From: Rhodobacterales bacterium
Lineage (GTDB): Bacteria; Pseudomonadota; Alphaproteobacteria; Rhodobacterales; Rhodobacteraceae
Assembly (NCBI GenBank): GCA_021155205.1
Contig: JAJNPS010000048.1
Coordinates: 1 to 64,000, forward strand
DNA: 64,000 nt
Reading direction: 5' to 3'
This document shows positions 45,432 through 54,403 of the stretch, in pieces. Within the stretch, counting starts at the first letter, position 1; each line of letters starts with the position of its first letter. Below the pieces are notes generated by a model, which saw only the letters and a program-made list of their open reading frames with translations, did no database searches and was not told where the DNA came from. The translations under genes were made by a program, and so were the position numbers.

Positions 45432-46400
45432 TCAGAACACCGGATCGACCCGGTCCGGACGCGGCACACCGGGCAAGGCACAGAGCATCTCGTAAAGCAG
45501 GTTCGCCCCGATCAACGCCGTGTTGCCCGACGGATCATAGGGGGGTGAGACCTCGACAAGATCGCCGCCCACAAGGTTCAGCCCCGCCGCCCCCCGGATG
45601 ATCTCGAAGGCCTGCCAAGTGGACAAACCGCCCGGTTCCACTGTCCCCGTGCCCGGGGCAAACGCGGGATCAAGACTGTCGATGTCATAGGTCAGGTACA
45701 CCGGCGCATCACCGATCACGCGCCGCACCTTGTCCAGCAGCGGCACCAGCGACCGATGCCAGCACGCCTCGGCCTGCACCACGGTCCAGCCCTTGTCCCG
45801 CGCCCAGTTGAAATCCTCGGCCGCGTATCCCGTCCCGCGCAGGCCGATCTGAAAGACCTTGTCGTTGATCAGGCAGCCATCCTCCCAGGCACGGCGGAAC
45901 GGGCAGCCATGGGCGACCTTTTCGCCAAACATGGTGTCGTTGATGTCGGCATGGGCGTCGATGTGGATCAGTGCGACCGGCCCGTGCTTCTTGCGGATCG
46001 CCCGCAGGATCGGCCAGGTCAACGTATGATCGCCCCCCATGGTCAGCGGGATCGCCCCCTGCGCCAGGATGCCGTCATAGTAGTCCGTGATGATATCGAC
46101 GGTCTTTTTCAGATCGAACGTGTTGATCGGCACATCGCCAATGTCCGCCACCTGCAGATGGTCGAACGGCGCCGCCCCCGTCGCCATGTTGTAGGGCCGC
46201 AGCATCCGGGACTCATCGCGGATTTGCCTTGGGCCAAGTCGTGTGCCCGACCGATTGGACGTCCCGTGATCCATCGGGATGCCGATGAATGCCACGTCCA
46301 GCCCCCCGGCGTCGGGTTGCGTCGGCAGCCGCATGAAGGTCGCGGGCCCGCCAAATCGCGGCATCTCGTTACCGCCAAGCGGTTGGTTAAACTTGGCCAT
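45432..46400 (-). CDS. speB: Agmatinase-family ureohydrolase
   Basis: 322-residue manganese enzyme that splits urea from a guanidino compound. Metal motifs: GGDHTLTWPIL, HIDAHADINDT and YDIDSLDPAFAPGTGT. Agmatinase, guanidinobutyrase (GbuA) and guanidinopropionase share these motifs. Its place after a polyamine-type ABC transporter and near AruH/AruI-like genes makes guanidinobutyrase a real option. It starts 14 bases inside the MBL gene, as the last gene of a six-gene operon. Confidence 0.87.
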   Translation of the reverse strand: MAKFNQPLGGNEMPRFGGPATFMRLPTQPDAGGLDVAFIGIPMDHGTSNRSGTRLGPRQIRDESRMLRPYNMATGAAPFDHLQVADIGDVPINTFDLKKTVDIITDYYDGILAQGAIPLTMGGDHTLTWPILRAIRKKHGPVALIHIDAHADINDTMFGEKVAHGCPFRRAWEDGCLINDKVFQIGLRGTGYAAEDFNWARDKGWTVVQAEACWHRSLVPLLDKVRRVIGDAPVYLTYDIDSLDPAFAPGTGTVEPGGLSTWQAFEIIRGAAGLNLVGGDLVEVSPPYDPSGNTALIGANLLYEMLCALPGVPRPDRVDPVF

Positions 46401-47124
46401 TGTCTTTCCCGCGCAGCCAGCCTTCGATCATTTCCTTGTGCCGCACACCGGAATAGCTGGGATAGTGCCCGGCATGGACCACCCGCACCGGCAGCCGCAG
46501 CAGGCGTTCCATCGACGCGCGATACTGCCATTGCTCCAGCCAGCTGGTGCCCTCGACCAGCTCACCGTCATAGACGATATCGCCGGAGAAAAGGATGCCC
46601 GTCGCCGCCTCCCAGAGCGCGATGCCACCGGGCGAATGCCCCGGCGTGTGGATCACCTCGAACCGGCGATCCCCAAGGTCAACCATATCGCCATCCCACA
46701 AGAGCCGCGTTGCCGGGGCGGCCCCGACATGGTAGGCGGCCGAGGTATAGGGTTCCGGCGGCATCACCTCGAAAATCCCATCTTCCACATACTTGTCGGC
46801 CAATGTGTTGGCACGGGTGGGTGCCCGCATCAGATGCGCCTCGGCCCCGTGGCAGGACCGGCAGGGAAATTCGTGGTGACAACCGATATGGTCGAAATGC
46901 GTATGGCTCGCCACCGCCTCAAGCGGCTTTTCCGTCACCAGCGCCACCTGATCGCGCAAGCTGACCACCCCCATGCCGCTGTCGACCAGCATGTCGCGGT
47001 CGCGGCCCCGCACATGCCAGACATTGCAGCGGTAGAATTCGTGGATCAGCGGCTCGTCGATCCGGGTGACACCGTCGCCCAGCGACGTGACGCGCCACCA
47101 GATGGAAGGATCTGCCCTGTTCAT
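46387..47124 (-). CDS. MBL-fold metallo-hydrolase in the transporter operon
   Basis: 245 residues. The metal motif HTHFDHIGCHHEFPC lies near 75, then HTPGHSPGGIALWE near 160, SGDIVYDG and VVHAGHYPS. The overall form is like small hydrolases/lactonases of the MBL superfamily. It overlaps the ATPase gene by four bases and the ureohydrolase by 14, so it is translated with them. The substrate is not known; a step in guanidino compound use is inferred from position. Confidence 0.83.
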   Translation of the reverse strand: MNRADPSIWWRVTSLGDGVTRIDEPLIHEFYRCNVWHVRGRDRDMLVDSGMGVVSLRDQVALVTEKPLEAVASHTHFDHIGCHHEFPCRSCHGAEAHLMRAPTRANTLADKYVEDGIFEVMPPEPYTSAAYHVGAAPATRLLWDGDMVDLGDRRFEVIHTPGHSPGGIALWEAATGILFSGDIVYDGELVEGTSWLEQWQYRASMERLLRLPVRVVHAGHYPSYSGVRHKEMIEGWLRGKDNGQV

Positions 47125-48119
47125 GCGGTCAACAGAACATGCGCGCGGGCCGAAAGGTCAAGCACATCCCCTACATTGACGGCGGTTTCGGGCGGCAGGT
47201 GCAGGATCAGGTCCATGTCCGGGGCCGCAACCATTGCCGCATGCGCCCGGATATGCGCGCCAAAGAACGCAAGGTCCGTGACTTTTGCGCGCCCAAGTTT
47301 CAGTCCGCCCTCAAGCCCGATTGCCTCGGGCCGGATGCACAAGGTCCCCGTCCCCGGCACCAGAGGCCCCAATGCCGACTGCCCATCCGTCACCGCGATC
47401 TTGTTCACCTCGCCCATAAACCCCGCCGTGAACAGCGACCTTGGCCGCAGGTAAACCTCGCGCGGCGGCCCGAAATCCTCCACCTTGCCCGCATTCATCA
47501 CCACGATCCGGTCGGCAATCGCCATCGCCTCTTCCTGGTCGTGGGTCACATGCACGAATGTCGTCCCCAGCCGCCGTTGCAGCGCCTTCAACTCATCCTG
47601 CATCGCGCGGCGCAGTTTCAAATCCAGCGCCCCCAGCGGTTCGTCCAGCAGCAGCACATCCGGCTCCACCGCCAGCGCCCGCGCCAAGGCTACCCGCTGC
47701 CGCTGTCCGCCCGAAAGCTCATGCGGACGACGATCCCCGCGCCCGGCGAGGCCCACCAGCGCCAGCATTTCTTCGGCCCTTTCCCGACGCGCCCCCGCCG
47801 CCACACCCCGCATCCGCAACCCAAAGGCCACATTGTCCGCCAGCGTCAGATGCGGGAAAAGGGCATAGTCCTGAAACACCGTCGTCGTAGGCCGGTCCCT
47901 GGGCGCGATCCCCGCCATGTCCCGCCCGCCGATCAGGACGCGCCCCGATGTCGGCTCGGTGAACCCCCCGATCAGGTTCAACAGCGTGGTCTTGCCACAA
48001 CCCGACGGCCCCAGAAGCACGACAAATTCCCCCGCCGCAATCTCAAGGCTGACGCCGTCCAACGCCTTGGCAGCGCCAAAAGCTTGCGACACCGCGTCGA
48101 TTTTCACCCCCGCTGTCAC
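47121..48119 (-). CDS. ABC transporter ATP-binding protein (PotA-like)
   Basis: 332-residue ATPase. Walker A LLGPSGCGKTTLLNLIGG, signature ELSGGQRQRVALARAL, Walker B DVLLLDEPLGALD and the switch His in FVHVTHDQEEA. A C-terminal TOBE domain follows (LCIRPEAIGLEGGLKLGRAK). Type of polyamine/spermidine importer. GTG start overlaps the permease stop. Confidence 0.93.
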   Translation of the reverse strand: MTAGVKIDAVSQAFGAAKALDGVSLEIAAGEFVVLLGPSGCGKTTLLNLIGGFTEPTSGRVLIGGRDMAGIAPRDRPTTTVFQDYALFPHLTLADNVAFGLRMRGVAAGARRERAEEMLALVGLAGRGDRRPHELSGGQRQRVALARALAVEPDVLLLDEPLGALDLKLRRAMQDELKALQRRLGTTFVHVTHDQEEAMAIADRIVVMNAGKVEDFGPPREVYLRPRSLFTAGFMGEVNKIAVTDGQSALGPLVPGTGTLCIRPEAIGLEGGLKLGRAKVTDLAFFGAHIRAHAAMVAAPDMDLILHLPPETAVNVGDVLDLSARAHVLLTA

Positions 48120-48883
48120 CCCCGCCTCCGCATCATCAACTCACCGAAGATCGCCACCGTGACCGACACCAGAAACACCAGCGACCCCACCGCATTCGTT
48201 GCAGGCGACAGCCCCGACCGCAGCATCGACCAGATTTCCACCGGCAAGGTCACGTCGAACCGGGTCAGAAGGAAGGCAATGATGAACTCGTCCCAGCTGA
48301 ACGTCACCGACAGGAAAAATGCCGCTGCCATGGGTGCCATCAGCATCGGGGCCGCGACATGCCACAATACGCGCGCCTCCGACGCCCCCAAATCCCGCGC
48401 CGCGCGTTCCGCCGATTTCTGCTGGTCCCCCATCGCGGCATACAGGATCGCAAAGCACAGGGGCAGGTTGATCACCACATGCCCGATCCCGACCGTCCAA
48501 AGGCTCAACCGCACTCCGGTCTGGTTGAACAGGCTCAGCAATCCCAGCGCGATGATCAGATAGCTGACCGTCATCGGCGCGATCAGCGCCCCCCGCATCC
48601 AGACCGATCCCGGCAACCTGACCCGCGCCAGCGCATGCGCGGCAAGGAACCCCAGCACCAGCGCCATGGCCGACGACACCAGCGCCACGATCAGCGAATT
48701 GCCCAAGGCCGCCATCAGGTCGCGGTTGCCCAGGACCTGCGCATACCATTTCAGCGACACGCCCTGAAACGGCGGCACCGGCAGGCGCCCGCCCTGAAAC
48801 GAGAACGCCACCAGTACCGCGACCGGCAGGAAAATGAACAGATAGGCCAGCGCCAGATAGGCCCATGACGCCGCCCGCATCAT
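48116..48883 (-). CDS. ABC transporter permease (PotC-like)
   Basis: 255 residues with six membrane helices and the EAA loop ARDLGASEARVLWHVAAPML near 175. The second permease of the pair. ATG overlaps the preceding gene's stop by four bases. Confidence 0.92.
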   Translation of the reverse strand: MMRAASWAYLALAYLFIFLPVAVLVAFSFQGGRLPVPPFQGVSLKWYAQVLGNRDLMAALGNSLIVALVSSAMALVLGFLAAHALARVRLPGSVWMRGALIAPMTVSYLIIALGLLSLFNQTGVRLSLWTVGIGHVVINLPLCFAILYAAMGDQQKSAERAARDLGASEARVLWHVAAPMLMAPMAAAFFLSVTFSWDEFIIAFLLTRFDVTLPVEIWSMLRSGLSPATNAVGSLVFLVSVTVAIFGELMMRRRG

Positions 48884-49734
48884 ACCCGGTCCAATCTCAA
48901 CCAGCGGGCGGACGCAACATAGGCAAGGCTCACCACCGCCATCAGGATCACGCTCAACGCCGACGCCAAGGGGAAATTCCCCGACCGCCCCAGTTGCAGC
49001 ATGATCAGCTGCGGCAGGGTCAACTCGTTGTTTCCGCCAAGGATTTGCGGCGTGATGTAGTCACCGATGCACAAGACGAATGTCAGGAACGCCCCCGTCA
49101 CCACGCCCGGCAGGGTCAGGGGCAGGATGACATGCCGAAACGTCGCCCAGCGCCCAGCGCCAAGGTCGGCGGCGGCGCGGGCATAGTTCGGCGACAACTG
49201 GATCAGGTTGGCATAGATCGTCAGTGTCAGCAGCATGACAAAGAAGTGCACGAACCCGATCACCGTCGCATAGCGGGTTGCGACGATCTCCAAGGGTTCC
49301 GCAATCACGCCCGCGCCCACCAGCGCCTTGTTCAGCACGCCGTTCTGGCCAAGGACCAGCAGCCACGCATAGGACCGCACCACATAGGAAGTCCAGAACG
49401 GCAGCACCGCCAATAGCAGCGCCAGCCGCTGCCACCGCACAGGCACCCGGAACGCGATGATCGCGGCGAGGGGATAGGCCAGCACCACCGAAAGCACCGT
49501 CACGATGGCGGTGATCTCAAGACTGTTCACCAGCGCCTTGAACAGTGTCCAGTCGGTGAAGAACCGCACATAGTTGCCGGGGTCAATACCGGGAACGACC
49601 GCGCGCCCCTCCAGACGCGCGAAGGACAGCGCCACCATGACGGCAAAGGGCAGCGCGAAGAATGCCGCCGTCCAAGCCAGGGCCGGGGCCACCAGACCCC
49701 AGCCCAGCCGCCGTTCGGCCCGTGCAAGGGTCAC
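48880..49734 (-). CDS. ABC transporter permease (PotB-like)
   Basis: 284 residues with six membrane helices (LGWGLVAPALAWTAAFFALPF start; MLLTLTIYANLIQLSPNYA) and the EAA loop AAADLGAGRWATFRHVILPLTLPG. GTG start, overlapping the binding-protein gene's stop by four bases. Confidence 0.92.
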   Translation of the reverse strand: MTLARAERRLGWGLVAPALAWTAAFFALPFAVMVALSFARLEGRAVVPGIDPGNYVRFFTDWTLFKALVNSLEITAIVTVLSVVLAYPLAAIIAFRVPVRWQRLALLLAVLPFWTSYVVRSYAWLLVLGQNGVLNKALVGAGVIAEPLEIVATRYATVIGFVHFFVMLLTLTIYANLIQLSPNYARAAADLGAGRWATFRHVILPLTLPGVVTGAFLTFVLCIGDYITPQILGGNNELTLPQLIMLQLGRSGNFPLASALSVILMAVVSLAYVASARWLRLDRV

Positions 49735-50783
49735 TTCTGCAGCATTTCCGTCCAGAGATCCTGCATCGCGGTATCAAGTGCCGCATCCGGCACCGGATAA
49801 AGCTGCGAGTTCGCGATGAACTCCGGTTGCTGATCCCAGCGCAGGACCGCCTTTTGTTCCGGCGTCAGGATGTCGCCCGCCTTCTGGTTCACCGGCATCC
49901 CCCAATAGCAGGACGAGGTTGCCAGCCGCGCCTGACCCTCGGGGCTGGTGATGTACTGCACGAATTTCAGCGCCAGGTCCGGCTGCGCGCTGTCTTTCAG
50001 CACCGCAATCGACTGCGCCCAGCGCAGGCCACCCTGTTTCGGGATCGTCCAGTCCAGGTTCGGATTGTCCGCCGCGAGCACCGCCGTCAGCCATTCGCCC
50101 CCGCCGACCACGATGTCCACCTCGCCCGTCGCCAGCGCGGTCTGGCTGCTGACCACGTCCGACACCTGCTTGGACGCGGCCTTCAGCTTGAACAGCGGTT
50201 CCCTGATCGCGGTCAGGCTGTCGGCGGTCATCTCGGCAGTCTTGATGCCCTGCTCCATCGCGACAAGGCCAAGGATCTGCAGGTAGTAATCATAGATGGC
50301 GATGCGCCCGTCATATTTGCCGGATGTCAGGGTGGCCATGTCCTGCATGTCGGCCACGTCCACCTTGGTCTTGTCAAAGGCGATGGTGTTGAAGCCGAAC
50401 TTTTCGGTCACGGCATAGGTCTTGCCGTCGCGGGTGTTGTTTGCCGCCATCACGAGGTCTGGAAAATAGTCGGCCGTCGCCATCTTGTCGGCCGGCAGTT
50501 CCGCCAGCAGGCCCGCATCGACCGCACGCCCCACATCGACCGCGTCGATCACCATCACGTCCCAATCGCCGGGCTGCGACAGGTCCAGGATCGCAAGACC
50601 CGCCGCGGTGCCCTCGTATTCCTTGGTGTTCACCTTGACGCCGTTGGCCGTCTCGAACGGCTCCAGCAGCGCGGGGTCGGTGTGGTCGCACCAGACCAGC
50701 GCGTTCAACTCCTGCGCCAGCGCGGGTGACGCGGCCATCAGCGCCAGCATGGATGCACCGGCAAGGGTCAGTCTTGTCATCAT
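49731..50783 (-). CDS. ABC transporter substrate-binding protein (PotD-like)
   Basis: 350-residue periplasmic protein. Signal peptide about residues 1-23 (MLALMAASPALAQ). The mature part is a PotD/type 2 periplasmic binding fold (LNALVWCDHTDPALLEPFETANGVKV, AVTEKFGFNTIAFDKTKV, QPDLALKFVQYITSPEGQARLAT). The ligand is probably a polyamine or guanidino compound, given the ureohydrolase at the operon's end. Two ATGs in a row at 50783 and 50780. First gene of the operon, facing a TetR regulator. Confidence 0.9.
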   Translation of the reverse strand: MMTRLTLAGASMLALMAASPALAQELNALVWCDHTDPALLEPFETANGVKVNTKEYEGTAAGLAILDLSQPGDWDVMVIDAVDVGRAVDAGLLAELPADKMATADYFPDLVMAANNTRDGKTYAVTEKFGFNTIAFDKTKVDVADMQDMATLTSGKYDGRIAIYDYYLQILGLVAMEQGIKTAEMTADSLTAIREPLFKLKAASKQVSDVVSSQTALATGEVDIVVGGGEWLTAVLAADNPNLDWTIPKQGGLRWAQSIAVLKDSAQPDLALKFVQYITSPEGQARLATSSCYWGMPVNQKAGDILTPEQKAVLRWDQQPEFIANSQLYPVPDAALDTAMQDLWTEMLQK

Positions 50784-50829
50784 TCTCTCCGTGTTGACGG
50801 GCGACTCTCAAGGACGCACTCGACAAAAG

Positions 50830-50846
50830 AATGAAGTTCGTTCATT
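50830..50846. promoter_or_regulatory. Palindrome AATGAA-N5-TTCATT (operator candidate)
   Basis: Perfect arms with a five-base spacer, in the gap between the ABC operon and the divergent TetR gene. A likely TetR site overlapping one or both promoters. Confidence 0.55.
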
Positions 50847-50848
50847 TT

Positions 50849-50862
50849 TGAAGTCAACTTCA
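50849..50862. promoter_or_regulatory. Palindrome TGAAGT-CA-ACTTCA (operator candidate)
   Basis: Six-base perfect arms, two bases from the first palindrome. Shares the TGAA/TTCA ends with it, so one dimeric regulator could bind both. Confidence 0.55.
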
Positions 50863-50886
50863 AATATCGCCAGGACGACAAGATTC

Positions 50887-51504
50887 ATGCCCCAAGGTCT
50901 GCGCGCGCGCGGCAAAGCCCAGAGATCCGGCAAGATGCTGCAAGCCGCATCGCAGCTGATCCGCGAGCAGGGCTACGACCAGACCCGGATCGAGGATATC
51001 GCCGCCCGCGCCGAAGTGTCGGTGGGCACCTTCTACAACTACTTTTCCACCAAGGGGGACCTTCTCCTCGCCATCGTGTCGATGGAGGTGGAAGAGGTGC
51101 TGGCCCAAGGGTCCGCCATCGTCGCCAGCCCGCCCGGCGATGTCGCCCAAACCCTGAACGCCCTTGTCGGCGGCTATTTCGACCATTCGCTGGTGTATCT
51201 GTCCAAGGAAATGTGGCGCCGCGCGATGGCGATTTCCATCGAGGCACCGGACACGCCCTTTTCGCGCCGCTACACCGCGCTTGACGGTCTGTTGTGCCAG
51301 CAGGTCTGCGACGCCATCGCCGCCCTGCAACGCCGGGGACGCGCGCGGATCGGAATTTCGGCAACAGATGTGGGTGCGCTGATCTTCAACAATCTCAACA
51401 TGATGTTCATCGAATTCGTGAAATCCGATCCGATGACGCTGGATCAGCTTTCCGAAACCGTCGCCCGCCAGAACCGCCCGCTTGTGGCGCTGCTGACGCC
51501 CTGA
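50887..51504 (+). CDS. TetR-family regulator of the ABC operon
   Basis: 205 residues. HTH in the first 60 (GKMLQAASQLIREQGYDQTRIEDIAARAEVSVGTFYNYFSTKGDLL). The C-terminal ligand domain is of no named class. ATG 50887 was chosen because the HTH begins shortly after; the open frame runs much further upstream into the ABC operon on the other strand. Divergent position and paired palindromes support local control. Confidence 0.88.
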   Translation: MPQGLRARGKAQRSGKMLQAASQLIREQGYDQTRIEDIAARAEVSVGTFYNYFSTKGDLLLAIVSMEVEEVLAQGSAIVASPPGDVAQTLNALVGGYFDHSLVYLSKEMWRRAMAISIEAPDTPFSRRYTALDGLLCQQVCDAIAALQRRGRARIGISATDVGALIFNNLNMMFIEFVKSDPMTLDQLSETVARQNRPLVALLTP

Positions 51505-51552
51505 GCCAAAAAGAGCGATGCCAGCCGAGCACGCGCCATTGACGGACCTGTT

Positions 51553-51641
51553 GGCTCCCCTCCCCATGGTGGGGAGGGGCTGGGGGAGTGAAGCCTTTTT
51601 CCTGACACGCCCCCCCTTACCCTCCCCACGAGGGGGAGGGG
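51553..51641. repeat. GC-rich palindromic (REP-like) pair
   Basis: Two palindromes: CCCCTCCCCATGGTGGGGAG and on (51557-51579), and CCCTCCCC-ACGA-GGGGGAGGG (51620-51640), in opposite arrangement around a short spacer. They lie between the convergent TetR and hydroxyacid dehydrogenase genes and may serve as a two-way terminator or be a REP-type repeat. Confidence 0.55.
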
Positions 51642-51677
51642 ACCACCCAACGACCATCGCAGAGACGTATCCTACCC

Positions 51678-52664
51678 TTACAACATCCCCGGCACCACCT
51701 GATCGGGTGGGCGGTGCCCGTCGGCAAAGGTCTTGATGTTGATGATGACCTTTTCGCCCATCTCGATCCGCCCCTCCAGCGTCGCCGACCCCATATGCGG
51801 CAACAGGACGACATTCGGCAACTCGCGCAGCCGCGGATTGATCTCTGCCCCGCGTTCATAGACGTCGAGGCCCGCCCCGGCGATTTCCCCCGCCCGCAGC
51901 CCCCGCGTCAGCGCGTTCTCGTCGATCACTTCGCCCCGGCTGGTGTTCACGATTACCGCCGAGGGCTTCATCAGCTTCAGCCGCCGCGCGTTCATCAGAT
52001 GAAACGTCGAGGGCGTGTGCGGGCAGTTGACGCTGATGATGTCCATCCGCGCGATCATCTGGTCCAGGCTTTCCCAATATGTCGCCTCAAGCTCCGCCTC
52101 CACCTCGGGGCGCAACCGTTTGCGGTTGTGGTAATGCACCTGCAACCCGAATGCGCACGCCCGCCGTGCGACCGCCTGCCCGATCCGGCCCATCCCCAGG
52201 ATGCCCAAGCGCCGCCCGCCCAGCCGTCCGCCCAGATTGGCCATCGGCGACCAGCCCGGCCAGTCGCCGCCCTGCATCACCGCCAGCCCCTGCGGAATGC
52301 GCCGCGTGACGCCCAGGATCAGCGCCATCACCATGTCGGCGGTATCTTCCGTGACCACACCGGGCGTGTTCGACACGAGGATCCCCCGGCTGCGCGCGGT
52401 CGCGACGTCGATATGATCCACCCCAGCCCCATAGCTTGCGATCAGCTTCAGCCGGTCGCCCGCCTGCCCGATCAGGGCGGCATCGATCTGGTCGGTGATC
52501 GTCGGCACCAGCACATCCGCCCGGCGCATCGCCGCCGCCAGCTCATCCCGCGTCATCGGCGTGTCGGGATCGCGCAGGATGACGTCGAACAGTTCGGTCA
52601 TCCGCGTCTCGACGACCTCGGGCAATCGCCGGGTCACAACGACCGTCAGACGTGGCGCAGGCAT
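51678..52664 (-). CDS. D-isomer 2-hydroxyacid dehydrogenase (glycerate/glyoxylate type)
   Basis: 328-residue NAD(P)-dependent enzyme. The Rossmann motif LGILGMGRIGQAVARR is near 150; catalytic Arg in NTSRGEVIDENAL, Glu in GLDVYERGAEINP and His in LLPHMGSAT. The N-terminal catalytic part has ASYGAGVDHIDV. Closest in look to glyoxylate reductase/D-glycerate dehydrogenase (GyaR). ATG 52664 has GGAAGGGG upstream; a TTG six codons earlier overlaps that site. Confidence 0.9.
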   Translation of the reverse strand: MPAPRLTVVVTRRLPEVVETRMTELFDVILRDPDTPMTRDELAAAMRRADVLVPTITDQIDAALIGQAGDRLKLIASYGAGVDHIDVATARSRGILVSNTPGVVTEDTADMVMALILGVTRRIPQGLAVMQGGDWPGWSPMANLGGRLGGRRLGILGMGRIGQAVARRACAFGLQVHYHNRKRLRPEVEAELEATYWESLDQMIARMDIISVNCPHTPSTFHLMNARRLKLMKPSAVIVNTSRGEVIDENALTRGLRAGEIAGAGLDVYERGAEINPRLRELPNVVLLPHMGSATLEGRIEMGEKVIINIKTFADGHRPPDQVVPGML

Positions 52665-52866
52665 GGCGCATTCCCCTTCCAAGGCTTAACGGCGGGCTTT
52701 CCATCGCGCACCGTTCTTGGCAAAGTGGAACCAAGCGGGACGCAGCACAAGCCCCGCAGCAACGGGCATGGCAGGCGGACTTCCGGACCACCTGCCCGCG
52801 GGATGAGGCAGACCATTGGCGATCCCCGTGCAGCACCGGGACGCCGGGCAGACAAGGGGCATCGGA

Positions 52867-53478
52867 ATGATGGCGCGGTGGATGACAGGGCATATGGTGA
52901 TCGCGGCGTCCCTGTGGTCGGCGTCGGCCATGCTGGCACAGGATTTGCAGATGCAGGGGCCGCCCCCGCGTCCCGCCCCCGTTGCCGCTGCGGTCTCCGA
53001 TGTCGCGGCGCCACCGGATGCCCGCCAGACCTCGCCCGCGCGCGACCCGACCAAGGGGGCTGTCACCAACCTGCCCGTGCCGCGCTATGTGACGCTCAAG
53101 ACCGACGAGGGCAACGCACGGCGCGGACCGGGCCTGTCGAACCGGGTCGACTGGGTCTTTACCCGCGCGGGCCTGCCGCTGCGCATCACGGCGGAATACG
53201 AAAACTGGCGCCGGGTCGAGGACGCCGAGGGGGTCGGGGGCTGGATTCACTTCAGGCTCTTGTCCGGCACAAGGTCGATCCTCGTGACCGAGGACATGGC
53301 CGCGCTTCGCGATGATCCGCGTTCCGATGCGACGGTCGTGGCACAGGCCGAACAGGGCGTGGTCGGGCGGCTTTTGGAATGCAACCCCGACTGGTGCCGG
53401 GTCGCGCTGGATGGCTACAAGGGCTGGGTCCAGAAAACGGCGATCTGGGGCGTCGATCCGGGCGAAGTGGTGGAATGA
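52867..53478 (+). CDS. SH3-domain secreted protein
   Basis: 203 residues. Signal peptide about 1-25 (ASLWSASAMLAQ). A proline-rich spacer to about 70 is followed by two bacterial SH3 units (SH3_4 type): NARRGPGLSNRVDWVFTRAG...WRRVEDAEGVGGWIH and VVAQAEQGVVGRLLECNPDWCRVALDGYKGWVQK. Such proteins often bind the cell wall. The ATG at 52867 has AAGGGG 11 bases upstream. Confidence 0.83.
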   Translation: MMARWMTGHMVIAASLWSASAMLAQDLQMQGPPPRPAPVAAAVSDVAAPPDARQTSPARDPTKGAVTNLPVPRYVTLKTDEGNARRGPGLSNRVDWVFTRAGLPLRITAEYENWRRVEDAEGVGGWIHFRLLSGTRSILVTEDMAALRDDPRSDATVVAQAEQGVVGRLLECNPDWCRVALDGYKGWVQKTAIWGVDPGEVVE

Positions 53479-53651
53479 CCCCGCAGAGCCATTCCCGGCT
53501 GGTGGTTTCGGCCGGGATCGCGTCCGTCGCGGTGTCGGCCCTGCGCCGGGCCATCCTGGCGCGGTTGCCGCAGACCGATGTGATCATCCACAAGGATGTC
53601 GCGCGCATACCCGACCGGCTGGCCGACACATGGCCGCGATCTATGTCGTGA
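53475..53651 (+). CDS. Small hypothetical protein coupled to the SH3 gene
   Basis: 58 residues, MTPQSHSRLVVSAGIASVAV at the start, basic, with one moderately hydrophobic stretch (residues 8-28). The ATG overlaps the SH3 gene's stop by four bases (ATGA). No family recognised. The overlap supports a real gene; a truncated remnant is the alternative. Confidence 0.4.
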   Translation: MTPQSHSRLVVSAGIASVAVSALRRAILARLPQTDVIIHKDVARIPDRLADTWPRSMS

Positions 53652-53734
53652 CGCAACTTCGTCACGAAACGCCTTCATACATCCGCAAAGGCTTGCAAAT
53701 TTTCGCGCACCACCCCAATTATCCAGACGTATAA

Positions 53735-54403
53735 ATGAAAGCCGCCCGGATGACCCCGCGCCGTACCTATCGCCGAGAACCTGAGGAAAAGCGGCGCGAG
53801 GCGTTGATCGCGGCGGCGCTGGAACTGGTCGCCGAAGGCGGGCCAAAGGCCGCCACCGTGCGCGCGATCGCCGAACGCGCAGGGGTAACGGCGGGGCTGA
53901 TCCGGCATTATTTTGTGTCCAAGGATGACCTGTCGCAGGCTGCCTACCGCGCCCTGATGGACCGCATGACCGATGACACCGGGCACATGCTTGACGGTGT
54001 GCCACCCGATCCGGTCATGCGGCTTGCGGTTTTTGTGTCGGCGACGCTGCGCCCGCCGGTCGTGGATGGCAAGGCGGTCGGCCTTTGGGCCGGGTTCATC
54101 CATCAGGTGCGTTCCGACCCTGCGCTCCTGGCGGTGCACGAGACCTCGTATCTTCGCTTCCGCGACGCCCTGCAGGCGCTGATCGCCGATCTGCCGCGCG
54201 CGGCGGATGCCGGCCAGTTGCGCCGTGAGGCGATTGCCTGCAACGCGGTCATCGACGGGCTCTGGCTCGAAGGCTCGGTCCTGCCCGACACCTTCGGCCC
54301 CGGCGAGATCGAGCGGATCGGCCTCATTTCGGTTGGCGCACTGCTGGGCGTCAACCTTGTTGCGGCGCTTGCAGGCCTACCGCCCGGGCTGGGGGACACG
54401 TGA
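53735..54403 (+). CDS. TetR/BetI-like regulator of the aminotransferase cluster
   Basis: 222 residues. HTH REALIAAALELVAEGGPKAATVRAIAERAGVTAGLIRHYFVSKDDL is BetI-like; the C-terminal domain has LWLEGSVLPDTFGPGEIERIG as in BetI relatives. Its stop overlaps the start of the aminotransferase gene, so the regulator leads the operon. ATG 53735 or the ATG five codons later are both possible. Confidence 0.85.
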   Translation: MKAARMTPRRTYRREPEEKRREALIAAALELVAEGGPKAATVRAIAERAGVTAGLIRHYFVSKDDLSQAAYRALMDRMTDDTGHMLDGVPPDPVMRLAVFVSATLRPPVVDGKAVGLWAGFIHQVRSDPALLAVHETSYLRFRDALQALIADLPRAADAGQLRREAIACNAVIDGLWLEGSVLPDTFGPGEIERIGLISVGALLGVNLVAALAGLPPGLGDT

